Assembly (NCBI GenBank): GCA_016712105.1
Contig: JADJRU010000012.1
Location: 62,001-126,000, forward strand
Direction: 5' to 3'
Origin: Ahniella sp.
Lineage (GTDB): Bacteria > Pseudomonadota > Gammaproteobacteria > Xanthomonadales > Ahniellaceae
DNA length: 64,000 nucleotides
This document shows positions 44,423 to 54,328 of this stretch, in pieces. Under the pieces are notes generated by a model. It was not told the DNA's origin. It saw nothing but the letters and a program-made list of their open reading frames with translations, and made no database searches. How positions within the stretch are numbered: the first letter of the stretch is position 1; the number at the start of each line of letters is the position of its first letter. A program made the position numbers and the translations under genes.

Positions 44423-45387
44423 GCGAACAAGGCCTCCATTCGGGTGCGCGTGCCCGGGTCCATTCGCTCCAGCACCGCCAACGCACCGAGGTTTTCCAAC
44501 AACTGGGCAGTACGCGTGGCACCCAGGATGACGGTGCTGACCCGTGGATTCCCGAGACACCATGCCAACGCCAACTGCGCGCTGGTTGCATCCATGGATG
44601 CCGCGATTTCGGCGAGGCCACGAACCGCGGCAACCCGTCGGGCTCGATCAGTGAGCACCGGCTTCTGCAGCCAACGGTACGCCTCGTGCGCGAGCCGTGA
44701 ATCAGCCGGGATGCCATCGTTGTACTTGCCGGTCAGAAGCCCTGATGCGAGTGGCGACCAGACTGTGGTGCCCAGACCGAAATCCTCGAACAGCGATGTG
44801 TATTCCTGCTCCACGCGGCCCCGCGCCAGCAGGTTGTATTGCGGCTGCTCCATCCGCGGCGGCTCCAGGCCATTGGCGCGTGCGAACTCGGCTGCTTCAC
44901 GGATCAGTTCAGCCGGCCATTCGCTCGTACCCCAGTACAGCACTTTCCCCTGACGGATCAGCAAGTCCATCGTGCTGACGATTTCGGCGATGGACACTTC
45001 CGGATCGGGCCGATGACAGAAATAGAGGTCAAGGTATTCCAGACGCAGTCGGCGCAGGGCCTGATCACAGGCATCACGCAAATGTTTGCGGCTCAAGCCA
45101 TGTTGCGTCGGCCGCGGCGTATCGACCGATCCGAAGAACACCTTGCTCGAAACGACCAAAGCATCGCGAGGCAGGCGCAGGTCGACCATCACGTCACCGA
45201 GCAGACGCTCGGCCTCGCCATTCGCATAGGTCTCGGCAGCGTCGAAGAAGTTGATGCCCTGATCATAGGCACAGGCAACCAGATCCCTGGCCGTACCGCG
45301 CTCCACACCCACCCCGAACGTGGCCCAGGTACCGAACGACAAGGCCGACAACTGCAAGCCGGTACTGCCCATACGACGATAAAGCAT
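44419..45387 (-). CDS. Aldo/keto reductase (potassium channel beta-subunit-like)
   Basis: A 322-residue NADPH-dependent oxidoreductase of the TIM-barrel AKR family. It opens MLYRRMGSTGLQLSALSFGT. Catalytic residues are in NFFDAAETYANGEAE (Asp, Tyr), VVSSKVFFG (Lys) and LYFCHRPDPEV (His). The pattern QYNLLARGRVEQEYTSLFED resembles the Kv-beta/YghZ subgroup. The start at 45387 is within a 151-base space divergent from the TetR gene. Substrate unknown. Confidence 0.9.
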   Translation of the reverse strand: MLYRRMGSTGLQLSALSFGTWATFGVGVERGTARDLVACAYDQGINFFDAAETYANGEAERLLGDVMVDLRLPRDALVVSSKVFFGSVDTPRPTQHGLSRKHLRDACDQALRRLRLEYLDLYFCHRPDPEVSIAEIVSTMDLLIRQGKVLYWGTSEWPAELIREAAEFARANGLEPPRMEQPQYNLLARGRVEQEYTSLFEDFGLGTTVWSPLASGLLTGKYNDGIPADSRLAHEAYRWLQKPVLTDRARRVAAVRGLAEIAASMDATSAQLALAWCLGNPRVSTVILGATRTAQLLENLGALAVLERMDPGTRTRMEALFA

Positions 45388-45480
45388 CCGAAATTCCTTG
45401 GTGATGGGGGTATGGCCGGCATTGGACGGGGCCGGATGTGAGCCAAAGGTAAAGGCTATCGGGATTCCGGTTTTCCTTGC

Positions 45481-45524
45481 TCGACAGGCGATAAATATAC
45501 GGCGTATACTTTTATACGACGTAT
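45481..45524 (+). promoter_or_regulatory. Promoter and tandem palindromic operators of the TetR-P450 operon
   Basis: -35 TCGACA (45481-45486) and -10 TATACT (45505-45510) have an 18-base spacer. Two palindromes of the form ATACG-N-CGTAT lie at 45497-45507 and 45514-45524, centres 17 bases apart, one covering the -10 and the next covering the start point. This fits binding of two TetR dimers and autorepression. Confidence 0.72.
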
Positions 45525-45538
45525 CGTTTGGTGCCGCC

Positions 45539-46201
45539 ATGCAAAATCCCACCTCCCCCGTCGGTCGCCGACAGCGCAAACGGGTGCTGACCACGAGCCA
45601 CCTTTCGGCAACGGCGTTTCGCCTGTTCGAAACCCATGGTTACGACGCTGTCGGCATGGAACAGATCGCCGCAGAAGCCGATGTCGCAAAAGCCACGCTC
45701 TACAAGTATTTCCCGGTCAAGGAAGCGCTGTTGGCGCATCGTTTCCGGGAGGACATCGCCATTGGCATGGTGGAACGGGCAGGCGCGCTGAGTGCCTTCA
45801 AGACCTTCGAAGCACGCATGCAGTGGTTGCTTCGCGAATCCGCCGCCTGGCACACAGCCCGCAAGGGCTACTTGCCGCATTACATTCGATATCTGACCAG
45901 CCAGGCCCGCTACGGCGAGACAACATCCTGCGACGCAAGTGCTGACAAAGGATCCCGCCAGATCCTGACGCTGATGTTCGAAGCGGCGCAACAGTCCGGC
46001 GAGGTCGACACGCGACAAACCGCCGCACAGATCGCCTGGAGCTTCGAGTACCTGCTGTTCGGTGCCGTCACCGCCTGGCTCACGGACCCGGGTGTGGATC
46101 TGACCACCCGATTTCTGGCCGCGTTCGACATGGCCATGTTTGGCCTGGCCAGCAGACCGGAACAACGACCGAAACCACGTGCCACCGGAGCCAAGCCGTG
46201 A
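45539..46201 (+). CDS. TetR family transcriptional regulator
   Basis: A 220-residue repressor. The N-terminal helix-turn-helix is complete (ATAFRLFETHGYDAVGMEQI, AAEADVAKATLYKYFPVKEA). The C-terminal ligand domain is family-variable. ATG 45539 is preceded by the tandem operators. It overlaps the P450 gene by GTGA at 46198-46201, so it probably controls the P450 in response to that enzyme's substrate. Confidence 0.9.
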   Translation: MQNPTSPVGRRQRKRVLTTSHLSATAFRLFETHGYDAVGMEQIAAEADVAKATLYKYFPVKEALLAHRFREDIAIGMVERAGALSAFKTFEARMQWLLRESAAWHTARKGYLPHYIRYLTSQARYGETTSCDASADKGSRQILTLMFEAAQQSGEVDTRQTAAQIAWSFEYLLFGAVTAWLTDPGVDLTTRFLAAFDMAMFGLASRPEQRPKPRATGAKP

Positions 46202-47598
46202 CTGCTCATCAGCCAAATGATGCAGCGCTGCTCAAGACCTTCCCACTGGGTCTGCCGCTGCTCGACATGATCCAGAGGGACCCATTGGGCGCAGCCAACC
46301 GCCTTCAGCGCCACTTCGGCGACGTCGCAAGGCTCGATATCCTGTTTCGGAGGGTCTACTACTTTTTCGCGCCGGAAGCGGCACGCCAGATTTTGGTCGA
46401 CCATCAGTCCGACTTCACGCGCGAAGCCCGTCTGCTTCGGATTTTCGAGTCGTTCCAAGGCAAGAATGTCCTGACCACCGAGGGCGCAGACTGGGAGCGC
46501 CAACGTCGCATCCTCACGCCCGGATTCTCGCCCAAACGTGTCTCGGGTTATATCGAGCTGATGCGCGCGGCCATCGCCGACAGCGTCCGCGAAGAACTCC
46601 CGGTGGAAGCAGGACACAGTGCCCTGATCGACGTCGACTTCCTGACGACACGCATCACCATGGACGTGATTCTGCGTACGCTGTTCTCGTATGCCACAAC
46701 AAGCGTCGAAGCAAGCGACATTTCGATCGCGATCCGCGCACTGACCCGCCAGAGCATGCGGGAAGTGTTCTGGGCCTTTGTCCCGCCGAAATGGCTGCCT
46801 TACCCCGGTCGTGCAGACAAATTGGCGCACATCCAGACACTCAACACCCTGGTCACCACGCAGATCCGCGCCAGAACCAGCAATCCCGGCATCGGCACAC
46901 AGAACGACGTGCTGGACATGCTGCTGGCCGCTCGTGACGACGCGCCGACCGCCGGCAATAGTTCGCTGACGTCCCAGGAAATTCACGACAACTGCATGCT
47001 GCTGTTCAGTGCCGGCTTTGACACCTCATCCTCGGCACTGACGTGGTGGATCGGCCTGATGGCGACCCATCCCGAGATCGCGGGCCGTTTGCGCGATGAA
47101 ATCGATAGCGCAATGGCCGAGGGCTCGCCCCTGGAACACATCGCGCGCCTCCCCTATCTGAACGCCACGATCAAGGAGGCGATGCGGCTCTATTCACCCT
47201 CGACCGCCCTGTTCACGCGTGTCGCCCTGCGTGACGTCGTCATCGGCGATACCCCGGTGTCCAAGGGCACCCTGGTGGCGATTCGGATCTGGAGCCTGCA
47301 TCACGACGAACGATCCTTCGCCGAGCCAGACCGGTACCGCCCGGAACGGTTCTTGCCGGATGCGCCAGCCATCCCGCGCAGCGCCTACATGCCGTTCGGA
47401 GCGGGCCCGCACTTCTGTCTGGGCCAGCACTTCGCCACCATGGAAATGGCCTTGATCGCCGCTCATCTGGCAATGGATTTCGAGTTCTCGCTGGCCGAGG
47501 GCACGACCCTTCCGGAACCCTTTGTGGATGTTGCGCTGAAACCAAAGACCACCCTGAAAGTTCAATTCACGCGGCGGCAGAAAACCCGATCGCCCTAG
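46198..47598 (+). CDS. Cytochrome P450
   Basis: A 466-residue monooxygenase. The heme-ligand loop is MPFGAGPHFCLGQHFA, the ExxR motif is in TIKEAMRLYSP, and the I-helix oxygen-binding stretch is LLFSAGFDTSSSALTWW. The start is GTG at 46198, overlapping the TetR stop. It lacks a membrane anchor and a fused reductase. The sequence resembles CYP families acting on fatty acids or terpenoids, but the substrate cannot be assigned. A redox partner is not adjacent. Confidence 0.92.
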   Translation: MTAHQPNDAALLKTFPLGLPLLDMIQRDPLGAANRLQRHFGDVARLDILFRRVYYFFAPEAARQILVDHQSDFTREARLLRIFESFQGKNVLTTEGADWERQRRILTPGFSPKRVSGYIELMRAAIADSVREELPVEAGHSALIDVDFLTTRITMDVILRTLFSYATTSVEASDISIAIRALTRQSMREVFWAFVPPKWLPYPGRADKLAHIQTLNTLVTTQIRARTSNPGIGTQNDVLDMLLAARDDAPTAGNSSLTSQEIHDNCMLLFSAGFDTSSSALTWWIGLMATHPEIAGRLRDEIDSAMAEGSPLEHIARLPYLNATIKEAMRLYSPSTALFTRVALRDVVIGDTPVSKGTLVAIRIWSLHHDERSFAEPDRYRPERFLPDAPAIPRSAYMPFGAGPHFCLGQHFATMEMALIAAHLAMDFEFSLAEGTTLPEPFVDVALKPKTTLKVQFTRRQKTRSP

Positions 47599-47647
47599 TT
47601 CATGAGTGATCGAATGACCTGCCGAAGCATGCGATCCTCGACATCAT

Positions 47648-48103
47648 ATGACCGGAGACCAATCCATGCCCCTGATGACGCCCGCCCGCTGGTTCGTGAT
47701 GGCCCTGCTTTTTACAGTGGCACCCATGGCGGCAGAGGCGTCGATCCACGCCGATTTTGGTGACGCCGGCATTCTGGCGCCGCTGATCTGGATCTGGCAG
47801 GCCGTTGGCGTCCTGGGCGGATTGGCGATGCTGACCGCAGGGGTGTTGTTCTGGCGCCGAGGCATGGCATCGGCGGTGCTGGCCTGCCTGGCGATCCAGA
47901 CCCTGCCGGGTGTGCTGTCGCGAATCCTGATTTGGGCGTACCAGGCAAACTTGGCCCTACCGGGCTCGTCAAGCAAAGGAATCGCGATGGTGTTTTCGAT
48001 GATCGGCGGAACCGTGACTGTCCTGCAATGGACCGCCCTGGGGGTAGCCCTGGTGATCACATTGCGACGCCAGCCTGCTCCGGACCACCCGAGCGCTCCC
48101 TGA
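47648..48103 (+). CDS. Small integral membrane protein of unknown function
   Basis: A 151-residue protein with about four hydrophobic segments: WFVMALLFTVAPMAAEASIH (which may act as a signal), APLIWIWQAVGVLGGLAMLT, VLACLAIQTLPGVLSRILIW and IGGTVTVLQWTALGVALVIT. It starts at ATG 47648; ATG 47666 is an alternative. No family is recognised. It follows the P450 gene by 49 bases but is probably independent. Confidence 0.6.
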   Translation: MTGDQSMPLMTPARWFVMALLFTVAPMAAEASIHADFGDAGILAPLIWIWQAVGVLGGLAMLTAGVLFWRRGMASAVLACLAIQTLPGVLSRILIWAYQANLALPGSSSKGIAMVFSMIGGTVTVLQWTALGVALVITLRRQPAPDHPSAP

Positions 48104-48184
48104 CGGCCGTGGGTAGGCACCCACCGGGACCTTGTCTATACTCGGGGTATGCCCGGAGACCGGGCCCAAGGTGAGTCATAACCA

Positions 48185-49249
48185 GTGATCGAGGGCCTAC
48201 AACACAGCTTCCCGCCTGACACCATCGAAACCATGATGGACGATCCGGCGCGGGCGCGGGCTGAAATCGAGGCTCGCCGACCGGACATCCTGGCCTTGTT
48301 CCAGCGCCGTCGGGCGCTGCTGGCCGAAAATTTCGGGACGATGGTGGCGGATGCCTGGGATCGGGCCGAGTCCGCGCTGTGCCTGAGTCTCACGCGCCTG
48401 GCGATCCGCCACGGCCGGTTTGGGCAGGACTATCACCACTATCACAACGAAGAACATGCGCTGGAGATTCTGGACCGGCGTATCGAGCGCGTCATGCGGG
48501 AGTTGGGCATCAAGGCGCTGACCGGTCTGGATTGGGTAGCGCTCACCCTGTTTGCTACCTGCCATGACCTTCGCCAGCGTGAACTCGTTGACTCCGGCCA
48601 CCCGGTCGGCAGCAACGAAGCCGCCAGCATCGCCGAGACCGAACGGATCCTCGACCGCTGCGGCTTCGACCGCGTACGTGACCACGAACTGTATCTGGCG
48701 CTCGAAATCATGATCGCCGGGTCGACGTTCGATGCGCGTCCCGCACCGATGGATCGCAGCAAATTTAATACGGCCGAAGCCGTGACCACGACCGGCCCGC
48801 TCGCGCCGCACCTGGCGCGTGAACTCGATCGCATCAACCCGGCCTGGCGCAGTGAGCCCAGTCTGGACCGTGCCATTCGACTGGCCCTGATCGCATCCGA
48901 CCTGGATACGGCCAACGTCGGCGAAAGTTTTGTTGAACTGTCGGACAGTGGCGCCCGTCTGGCGGGCGAGCGCGAAATGCGCGCTGGCCGCAGCCTTGAA
49001 AGCACTGATGCGGGCCCGCCGCTGCTCGGTTTCCTGACCACCGGCCAGGAACGCTATTTCTTCGAGCTGCACCGCTTCTGCTCGGACGTCGGTGAGCGGG
49101 TCTATGGCCCGGGCAAGGCAGCCAATGCCGAGAAGGTGCGGGCCATTTCCGTGCAATTGCGCGAACGTTTCCGCGACCGTGAACCCGGCAGCTACACCGG
49201 CGTCGATGTGCTCGACGCCCAACGCGAAATGGTCTGGCAACTGGCCTGA
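48185..49249 (+). CDS. HD-domain-like metal-dependent phosphohydrolase
   Basis: A 354-residue protein with HD-type metal residues: YHHYHNEEHALE, LFATCHDLRQRE and LIASDLDTANVGES, spaced as expected for an H...HD...D site. The start is GTG at 48185; ATG codons near 48233 are possible. Substrate unknown; relatives act on nucleotides or phosphoesters. It lies 93 bases before tyrS. Confidence 0.7.
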   Translation: MIEGLQHSFPPDTIETMMDDPARARAEIEARRPDILALFQRRRALLAENFGTMVADAWDRAESALCLSLTRLAIRHGRFGQDYHHYHNEEHALEILDRRIERVMRELGIKALTGLDWVALTLFATCHDLRQRELVDSGHPVGSNEAASIAETERILDRCGFDRVRDHELYLALEIMIAGSTFDARPAPMDRSKFNTAEAVTTTGPLAPHLARELDRINPAWRSEPSLDRAIRLALIASDLDTANVGESFVELSDSGARLAGEREMRAGRSLESTDAGPPLLGFLTTGQERYFFELHRFCSDVGERVYGPGKAANAEKVRAISVQLRERFRDREPGSYTGVDVLDAQREMVWQLA

Positions 49250-49342
49250 GGCCATCCAGTCGCGACTCACTCCGTTCGCTTATTTGCGGCTACTTCGACG
49301 CACGGGTTAGCATCGGTCTTTGCCTAAGCTGGATGCTGCCCG

Positions 49343-50624
49343 ATGAACCTGCTCGAAGACCTGAAATGGCGTGACCTGATTGCCGACTGCACCGATCTCG
49401 AAGGCCTCGAGAAGCGCCTTGCCGAAGGCCCGATGGCGCTGGTATTGCGGGTTCGATCCGACAGCGGACAGCTTGCATGTGGGTCACCTGATGGGTCAGC
49501 TGACGATGCGCCGGTTTCAGTTGGCCGGGCACCACCCGATGCCGCTGGCTGGCGGCGCGACCGGCATGATCGGCGACCCCAGTGGCAAATCGGCCGAACG
49601 GAATCTTCTCGACGCTGAGCAACTGGCGCACAACGTCGCCTGCATCAAGGAGCAGTTGTCCAAACTGCTCGATTTTGATTCGGCAACGAATCCGGCGCGC
49701 CTGGTCGACAACGCGACCTGGACGGTGAATGTGCCGTACATCGAATTCCTGCGCGAGATCGGCAAACACTTCTCGGTCAACATGATGGTCAACAAGGACA
49801 GCGTGCGTTCGCGCATGGAAAGTGAGTCCGGGCTGTCGTACACCGAGTTCAGCTACATGCTGCTGCAGGCCTTCGACTTCTACCACCTGCGCAAAACCTT
49901 CGACTGCGAACTGCAGATCGGTGGCTCGGACCAATGGGGCAACATCGTTGCCGGCACCGACCTGATCCGGAAGAAGCTCAAGGCAAGCTGCTTCGGCATG
50001 ACGTTCCCGTTGCTCACCAAGGCCGATGGCACCAAGTTCGGCAAGACCGAATCCGGCGCGGTCTGGCTCGACCCGAAGCGCACCAGCCCGTACCGGTTCT
50101 ACCAGTTCTTCATCAACACCGAAGACAGCATGGTCTCGACCTACCTGCGCAAATTCACGCTGCTGCCGCGCGCCGAGATCGAAGACCTGGAACGCCAGCA
50201 TGCCGAGAAGCCGGAAGCGCGTGCGGCACACAAGGCGCTTGCTCGTGCCGTGACCGCACTTGTCCATGGCGAGGAAGCACGGGACGACGCCGTGCGTGCC
50301 AGCGACATCATGTTCGGTGGTGGGCTCGACGGCATCAGCGAGCGGGTGTTCGAGGAAGTGGTCGGCGAAGTGCCGACGATCGATGTTGAAGCCGACTTCT
50401 TTGCCGGTGCCGGCACGAACGTACTCGATGTATTCGTGCGTTCAACGCTGTGTGCCTCGAAGGGCGCGGCGCGGCGCGACCTGGAAGGTGGCGGCTTGTA
50501 CGTCAACAACCAGAAGGCCGGCGATGTTCAGCAGAACATGACCACCAGCGACCTGTTGTTTGGTCGTTACCTGTTGCTGCGAAAGGGCAAGGGCTCTTAC
50601 GCGGTATTGCGAGCAGAAGCGTAG
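49343..50624 (+). CDS. tyrS: Tyrosyl-tRNA synthetase (frameshifted in this sequence)
   Basis: Class I synthetase charging tRNA-Tyr, about 426 residues once repaired. The N-terminus (MNLLEDLKWRDLIADCTDLE) starts at 49343. At 49441-49442 one G too many shifts the frame; without it the protein reads YCGFDPTADSLHVGHLMGQL, the HIGH-motif region, then GGATGMIGDPSGKS, the KFGKTESGAVWLDPKRTSPY signature and a C-terminal S4 domain (SKGAARRDLEGGGLYVNNQK). This is the only tyrosyl-tRNA synthetase gene in the window and is normally essential, so a sequencing error is the likely cause. Its TAG stop lies in a REP-like element. Confidence 0.9.
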
Positions 50625-50775
50625 GCTGGCGCTGAGCGCAAGCGAAGCCCAGCTACTTGCGAAGCACCATGAGCAAACTCGATGTGGGCATGTCTTCCGA
50701 AGCGAAGCCGAGCTACTCGCGGCACAATAGGTCCGGCAAGCTGGGCTTCGCTTGCGCTCAGCACCAGCCTACACG
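50622..50775. repeat. REP-like repeat pair downstream of tyrS
   Basis: GTAGGCTGGCGCTGAGCGCA at 50623 opens the element and an inverted copy, GCTTGCGCTCAGCACCAGCC, ends it near 50771. Between them are further copies of AAGCGAAGCC and a GTGGGCATG stretch resembling the 25 kb repeat. The TAG of the first copy is the tyrS stop. The following 329 bases (50776-51104) hold no gene or signal I can support. Confidence 0.8.
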
Positions 50776-51104
50776 GTCTTCGCAGCCTGAGCGGGCTGCA
50801 GAACCCGGATCCCATTCGATACGTTGGTCACCCCGCCATCCGATAGCACGGGAACGATCATCGACCAGAAATCGCGTGGCTCCTTCCTGAATCGAGCGCC
50901 CACGGATTTCAGGGAGGATCATCGAACCATCGAGGCTTGCACCTTTGGGCGCGCAGAGACTTCAGCGAGCCGTTTGCAAGGTCCAATTGAATACGCTGCC
51001 GCGGAACTGCTGTCACCAACCCTATCGACTCGCTGGCGAGCCTGACAATGGCCACGGCGACCCAGCCGAACATCAGGCGGCACACCCTACGATTTGAATG
51101 AACT

Positions 51105-51464
51105 TCAGTAACGGTCGGGACGTGGCACGGTCAGCGGACCACCGGCATCTCCGGTATTCAGCGTGGACGCAGGCTCGAACAGCAGGACATGAACCTCTTC
51201 GTCGGCCACCGGCCGGTGTTCCGTACCTCTGGGCACGATCAGAAACTCACCCTCGCCGATCGAGACAGAGCGATCGCGGAATTCCATGGTAAATGAGCCC
51301 TTGATGACCATGAACAGCTCATCTTCGGCCTCATGTTGATGCCAGACAAATGGGCCTTGGAACTTCACCACTTTCACGTGCTGGCCGTTGAGTTCGCCGA
51401 TGATCTTGGGGTCCCAATGGGTATGAAATCGGGACAGGCAATCCTTGATGTTCACTGCAGACAT
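51105..51464 (-). CDS. Cupin domain-containing protein
   Basis: A 119-residue single-domain cupin. The two metal-binding motifs are visible: VWHQHEAEDELFMVIKGSFT and GEFLIVPRGTEHRPVA. The ATG at 51464 has GAGGT upstream and is preferred to 51476. It is likely a small metal-binding or enzyme protein; no partner suggests the substrate. Confidence 0.85.
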   Translation of the reverse strand: MSAVNIKDCLSRFHTHWDPKIIGELNGQHVKVVKFQGPFVWHQHEAEDELFMVIKGSFTMEFRDRSVSIGEGEFLIVPRGTEHRPVADEEVHVLLFEPASTLNTGDAGGPLTVPRPDRY

Positions 51465-51509
51465 TGAGTACCTCATTCGAGATCGGTCAGAAGGAAGGAA
51501 TGACAGCGC

Positions 51510-51779
51510 TCAAGGATCAAAGGCCTCGTTGGTCCGCGGCGCAAGAGGTGCCTGTTCATCCAGGGACTGCCGATACCGGATGCAACCGCGCAAGAACTCT
51601 GGCCAACACGGAACGGTCGGCTGGCACCCGGATTGCTCGGGCAACAAGGACCAAAGCTCCGGCTGATGCCAGCAGAGATCATGACCGCTGCGGTCGCGAT
51701 GGGCACGGATCGCGTCCCGCAATTTGATGATCTCCGCCAGTAACTGCTCTTTCGACATGTCTTGCAGATCGGTATCCAT
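51510..51779 (-). CDS. Small conserved hypothetical protein
   Basis: An 89-residue cytosolic protein: a helical start (MSKEQLLAEIIKLRDAIRAH) followed by a conserved-looking core RDRSGHDLCWHQPELWSLLP and EFLRGCIRYRQSLDEQ. I recognise this pattern as a recurring small family without known function. ATG 51779 has GGAGC six bases upstream. It lies between cupin and NTF2-like genes on the same strand. Confidence 0.7.
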   Translation of the reverse strand: MDTDLQDMSKEQLLAEIIKLRDAIRAHRDRSGHDLCWHQPELWSLLPEQSGCQPTVPCWPEFLRGCIRYRQSLDEQAPLAPRTNEAFDP

Positions 51780-51825
51780 GTTTGCTCCGATGGCTGCACA
51801 GGCGATCAGGCCTGGCCCTTATCGT

Positions 51826-52215
51826 TCAGTTCCGATCCAGCACCGCTGGGCCATAGGAATTATCGATGATCATTCGCCAGAACCCGTCGGCACCGCGCCT
51901 GAACACGCTGGTAGCGTTGGACTCACGTTCGAATGGGACGCCCGAGGAATCGATTCCCTTGAACACCCATCTCGATGTGAACAGCGCAATGTCGCCAGTC
52001 TCAAGGACATGCGTATCCAATTGTTTGGCTGTTCCATTCAGCGTGAACAGGTATTCGAATACCCGACGAAGTTGTTCCTTGCCCCGGGCAATCCTTCCGG
52101 GCTCCACAACAAGCACCGCATCATCTTCATAGTGGGAAAGTACGGCCTCGAGATCACGGCGCGCGAATGCTTCATCCAGCTCGGTGACGGCCAATTCCGG
52201 CGTTGACAGGGACAC
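51826..52215 (-). CDS. NTF2-like / DUF4440 family protein
   Basis: A 129-residue cone-fold protein: DEAFARRDLEAVLSHYEDDA, LVVEPGRIARGKEQLRRVFE, DTHVLETGDIALFTSRWVFK and FRRGADGFWRMIIDNSYGP. I prefer the GTG at 52215, which has a TGGAG upstream; a TTG at 52242 would extend it. Such proteins are small isomerases, hydrolases or ligand-binders; no substrate is evident. Confidence 0.78.
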   Translation of the reverse strand: MSLSTPELAVTELDEAFARRDLEAVLSHYEDDAVLVVEPGRIARGKEQLRRVFEYLFTLNGTAKQLDTHVLETGDIALFTSRWVFKGIDSSGVPFERESNATSVFRRGADGFWRMIIDNSYGPAVLDRN

Positions 52216-52587
52216 GTGGCAAGCTCCATAGGTGACTCTCAATTTGACAGGTGAGGCGACAAAATGCGACGCAAGCCGGTGATCCCGACAACAACCCGCC
52301 GGCCCCAGTTGGTGCGCTAACGGGCCGATACATCGTTCGGTCGGCGCAGTGTTGTGCCCAATGCACTCGTAGCGTATCTGACAGGGCAGAGCACCACTTT
52401 GACATCACATTCAGCCACACCCGACCACTGATAGGTTCCGGTCAGAACAGCATGATCCTGATGCGCCCGACTATTCATCCGGCTGCTGCCTGACAACACG
52501 CCAAGCGGCCGCGGACAGGTATGAGGCCAGGAATATCCAGTTCTCTCGCCAAAGATTGCGTGGGTGCATGGGCGACCGACACTGCGA
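52216..52587. other. Gene-free stretch
   Basis: These 372 bases contain only short unconvincing frames and no clear promoter, hairpin or repeat. Confidence 0.5.
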
Positions 52588-53184
52588 TCAGTGACGGTAA
52601 CTCTCGTCATAGGGATGACGCCCTTTCGCCCCGAGCCATGGCGTCAGCCGTTCGATGTCGCCGAGCGCCGCAGTGCTGAAGACCTTCTTCACTTCAGGCG
52701 GGCATGTCCCAGACGCTGCACGAAGCTCCCCGGACACGTCAACGAGGATCGCAGAGCCTTTCTCTTCCAAGCGCACGGTCCCACTCGTGAGCCAACCTGA
52801 ACATGCCGATTTCGGCCACGCGGCACCGCCGCGCGTATAGACCACCAAGACCGATGGACTGGAAATGTCCAGGACGCTGGCCTCGATCGCCTGTTGATCG
52901 GGAAGCCACACGGTCAGCTTTTCGAAACCCTCATCGTCGATGGTGAACACACTGCCAGGCGTGTACCACCGATAGGCCAGAACCAGTCCTGATCCTGCGG
53001 TGATCCGGTGCGCATACAAGCCCAGCGCGCCGTCGCCAAGGGTGTCTTGGCGCACGGCAAATTCCTGCAGATAGCTGGGGTCAGCCAACGCCGCTTCCCG
53101 GAGGTGAAATGTATCCGTACGTGCGCAGGCCGAAAGAGCCACCAGCGAAAGCACAATCGAGGGTTTGACCAGATGGCAGAACAT
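52588..53184 (-). CDS. Putative lipoprotein of unknown function
   Basis: A 198-residue exported protein with lipobox VALSAC after hydrophobic residues (HLVKPSIVLSLVALSAC), then a globular domain (GLVLAYRWYTPGSVFTIDDE, ILVDVSGELRAASGTCPPEV). Start at 53184. Two Cys in the C-terminal half may pair. No family recognised. It lies among other orphan small genes. Confidence 0.6.
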   Translation of the reverse strand: MFCHLVKPSIVLSLVALSACARTDTFHLREAALADPSYLQEFAVRQDTLGDGALGLYAHRITAGSGLVLAYRWYTPGSVFTIDDEGFEKLTVWLPDQQAIEASVLDISSPSVLVVYTRGGAAWPKSACSGWLTSGTVRLEEKGSAILVDVSGELRAASGTCPPEVKKVFSTAALGDIERLTPWLGAKGRHPYDESYRH

Positions 53185-53416
53185 GTTTCGTTTACCGAGA
53201 TCGGAATTGATTGGCCCGCGCAGCGCCGATGGCGATTGGACCTGCGCGCTCTGTCGAGAGTTCCCGTGTGTCAATCAACACCATCGCCACGACTGTCCGT
53301 TGGCAAACAACACGCTTGCGCAGCAGCCCGAGTGACTTCGACCCTTGCAACTGGCTTTGAGCTCGGCAGTTACTGAGACCAACGGTTTCGCGGCTCACAT
53401 TTGAACGAAGAAACAG

Positions 53417-53772
53417 TCATGACTCCGAGCGCGTGAGCTCAAGTACGTGCTCACACCGCTCGATCATCTGTTCTTTCGGAAGTGCCTTGAGTTCCGAGAT
53501 CAAGGAGTCCCGCTGTCCCGAAAACATGGCATCCACATCAGACCCGCCTGCGTGTCTTCGAGCGATCTTCTTGCCGCGCGAGATGCTTCGTTTGTTTGCC
53601 TTTTGCCAATCTGCGAGGAAGTTTCGAAATCGGAAATCCTCTCTGGCATTGCAGTCTTGCAGGTGTCAAATATTGCCGGCGTCAGGTAGGACTGCAAGAA
53701 CATCCCTGCGTCTCTATCTTCGCGATCAGAAACGGCGACAGAGGCAACCAGCAAGACGAATGTCGAAATCAT
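53417..53772 (-). CDS. Small secreted protein (frameshifted in this sequence)
   Basis: Starts at 53772 (MISTFVLLVASVAVS signal, then DREDRDAGMFLQSYLTPAIF). The first frame reads IGKRQTNEASRAAR; from about 53573 the next frame continues KKIARRHAGGSDVDAMFSGQ and KEQMIERCEHVLELTRSES to a stop at 53417. One missing base near 53567-53573 would join them into a 118-residue helical protein with two Cys. The pattern (TPAIFDTC...IERCEHVLE) recalls a family of small xanthomonad exported proteins. Function unknown. Confidence 0.55.
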
Positions 53773-53832
53773 GGGCACGTTTCCTGATGATGGTTCATGT
53801 GAAAAGGAAGGTCCGAAGGTACTGACCATGGG

Positions 53833-54093
53833 TCAGCGGCAATGATGATAGGAGTCACATCGCGTAAGAGCCCGAGCAGCAGTTTCGTGGATTGGGTTGA
53901 TTTCGTCGAGCGTCCACTCCCGAAGGATGAGCAGATTGAACTCACCTATGAACTCGCCGCGCCACTCGCCTGTGTTGTGCACCCTCCAACTTTCTGTTCC
54001 GTCTTGGTTGCGGGTAACGCGTTGTACGTCACGCAGGGCGAGTCGGGCACACGCGTGTTGTTTCGCGATTGCTCCCGGAAGGTTGCATTTCAT
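53833..54093 (-). CDS. Possible small protein, uncertain
   Basis: An 86-residue reading frame with a plausible composition (DGTESWRVHNTGEWRGEFIG, NLLILREWTLDEINPIHETA). There is no clear ribosome site and a competing plus-strand frame (53842-54153) covers the same bases. I favour the minus frame on composition only. The following 235 bases to the MarR operator hold no gene. Confidence 0.3.
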   Translation of the reverse strand: MKCNLPGAIAKQHACARLALRDVQRVTRNQDGTESWRVHNTGEWRGEFIGEFNLLILREWTLDEINPIHETAARALTRCDSYHHCR

Positions 54094-54328
54094 GAGCGGA
54101 GCTTCATTGAGCTCACAGGCCTCATCCGCCTGAAGAGGTCAGGCGTCAAATGACAAGGTGAGTCGAAGCTCGCCAAGAATGGTTTGCAGTTCCGGAAAAA
54201 CCTCGAACCCGCAACTGAAGGCCTCGGGAAACAGCCCGTTGAAAAGCTCTGTTCGCCCACGGTTCCCTTCAGTCCATGAAGATGGCAGAGCGGCTCACCA
54301 AGGCGCGGCCCGAGGCGGCCTGAAAATA

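Noticed and set aside
53842..54153. A plus-strand frame (103 codons) overlapping the minus-strand candidate
   Set aside because: It has no ribosome site or recognisable domain; the minus frame has slightly better composition. Neither is strong.
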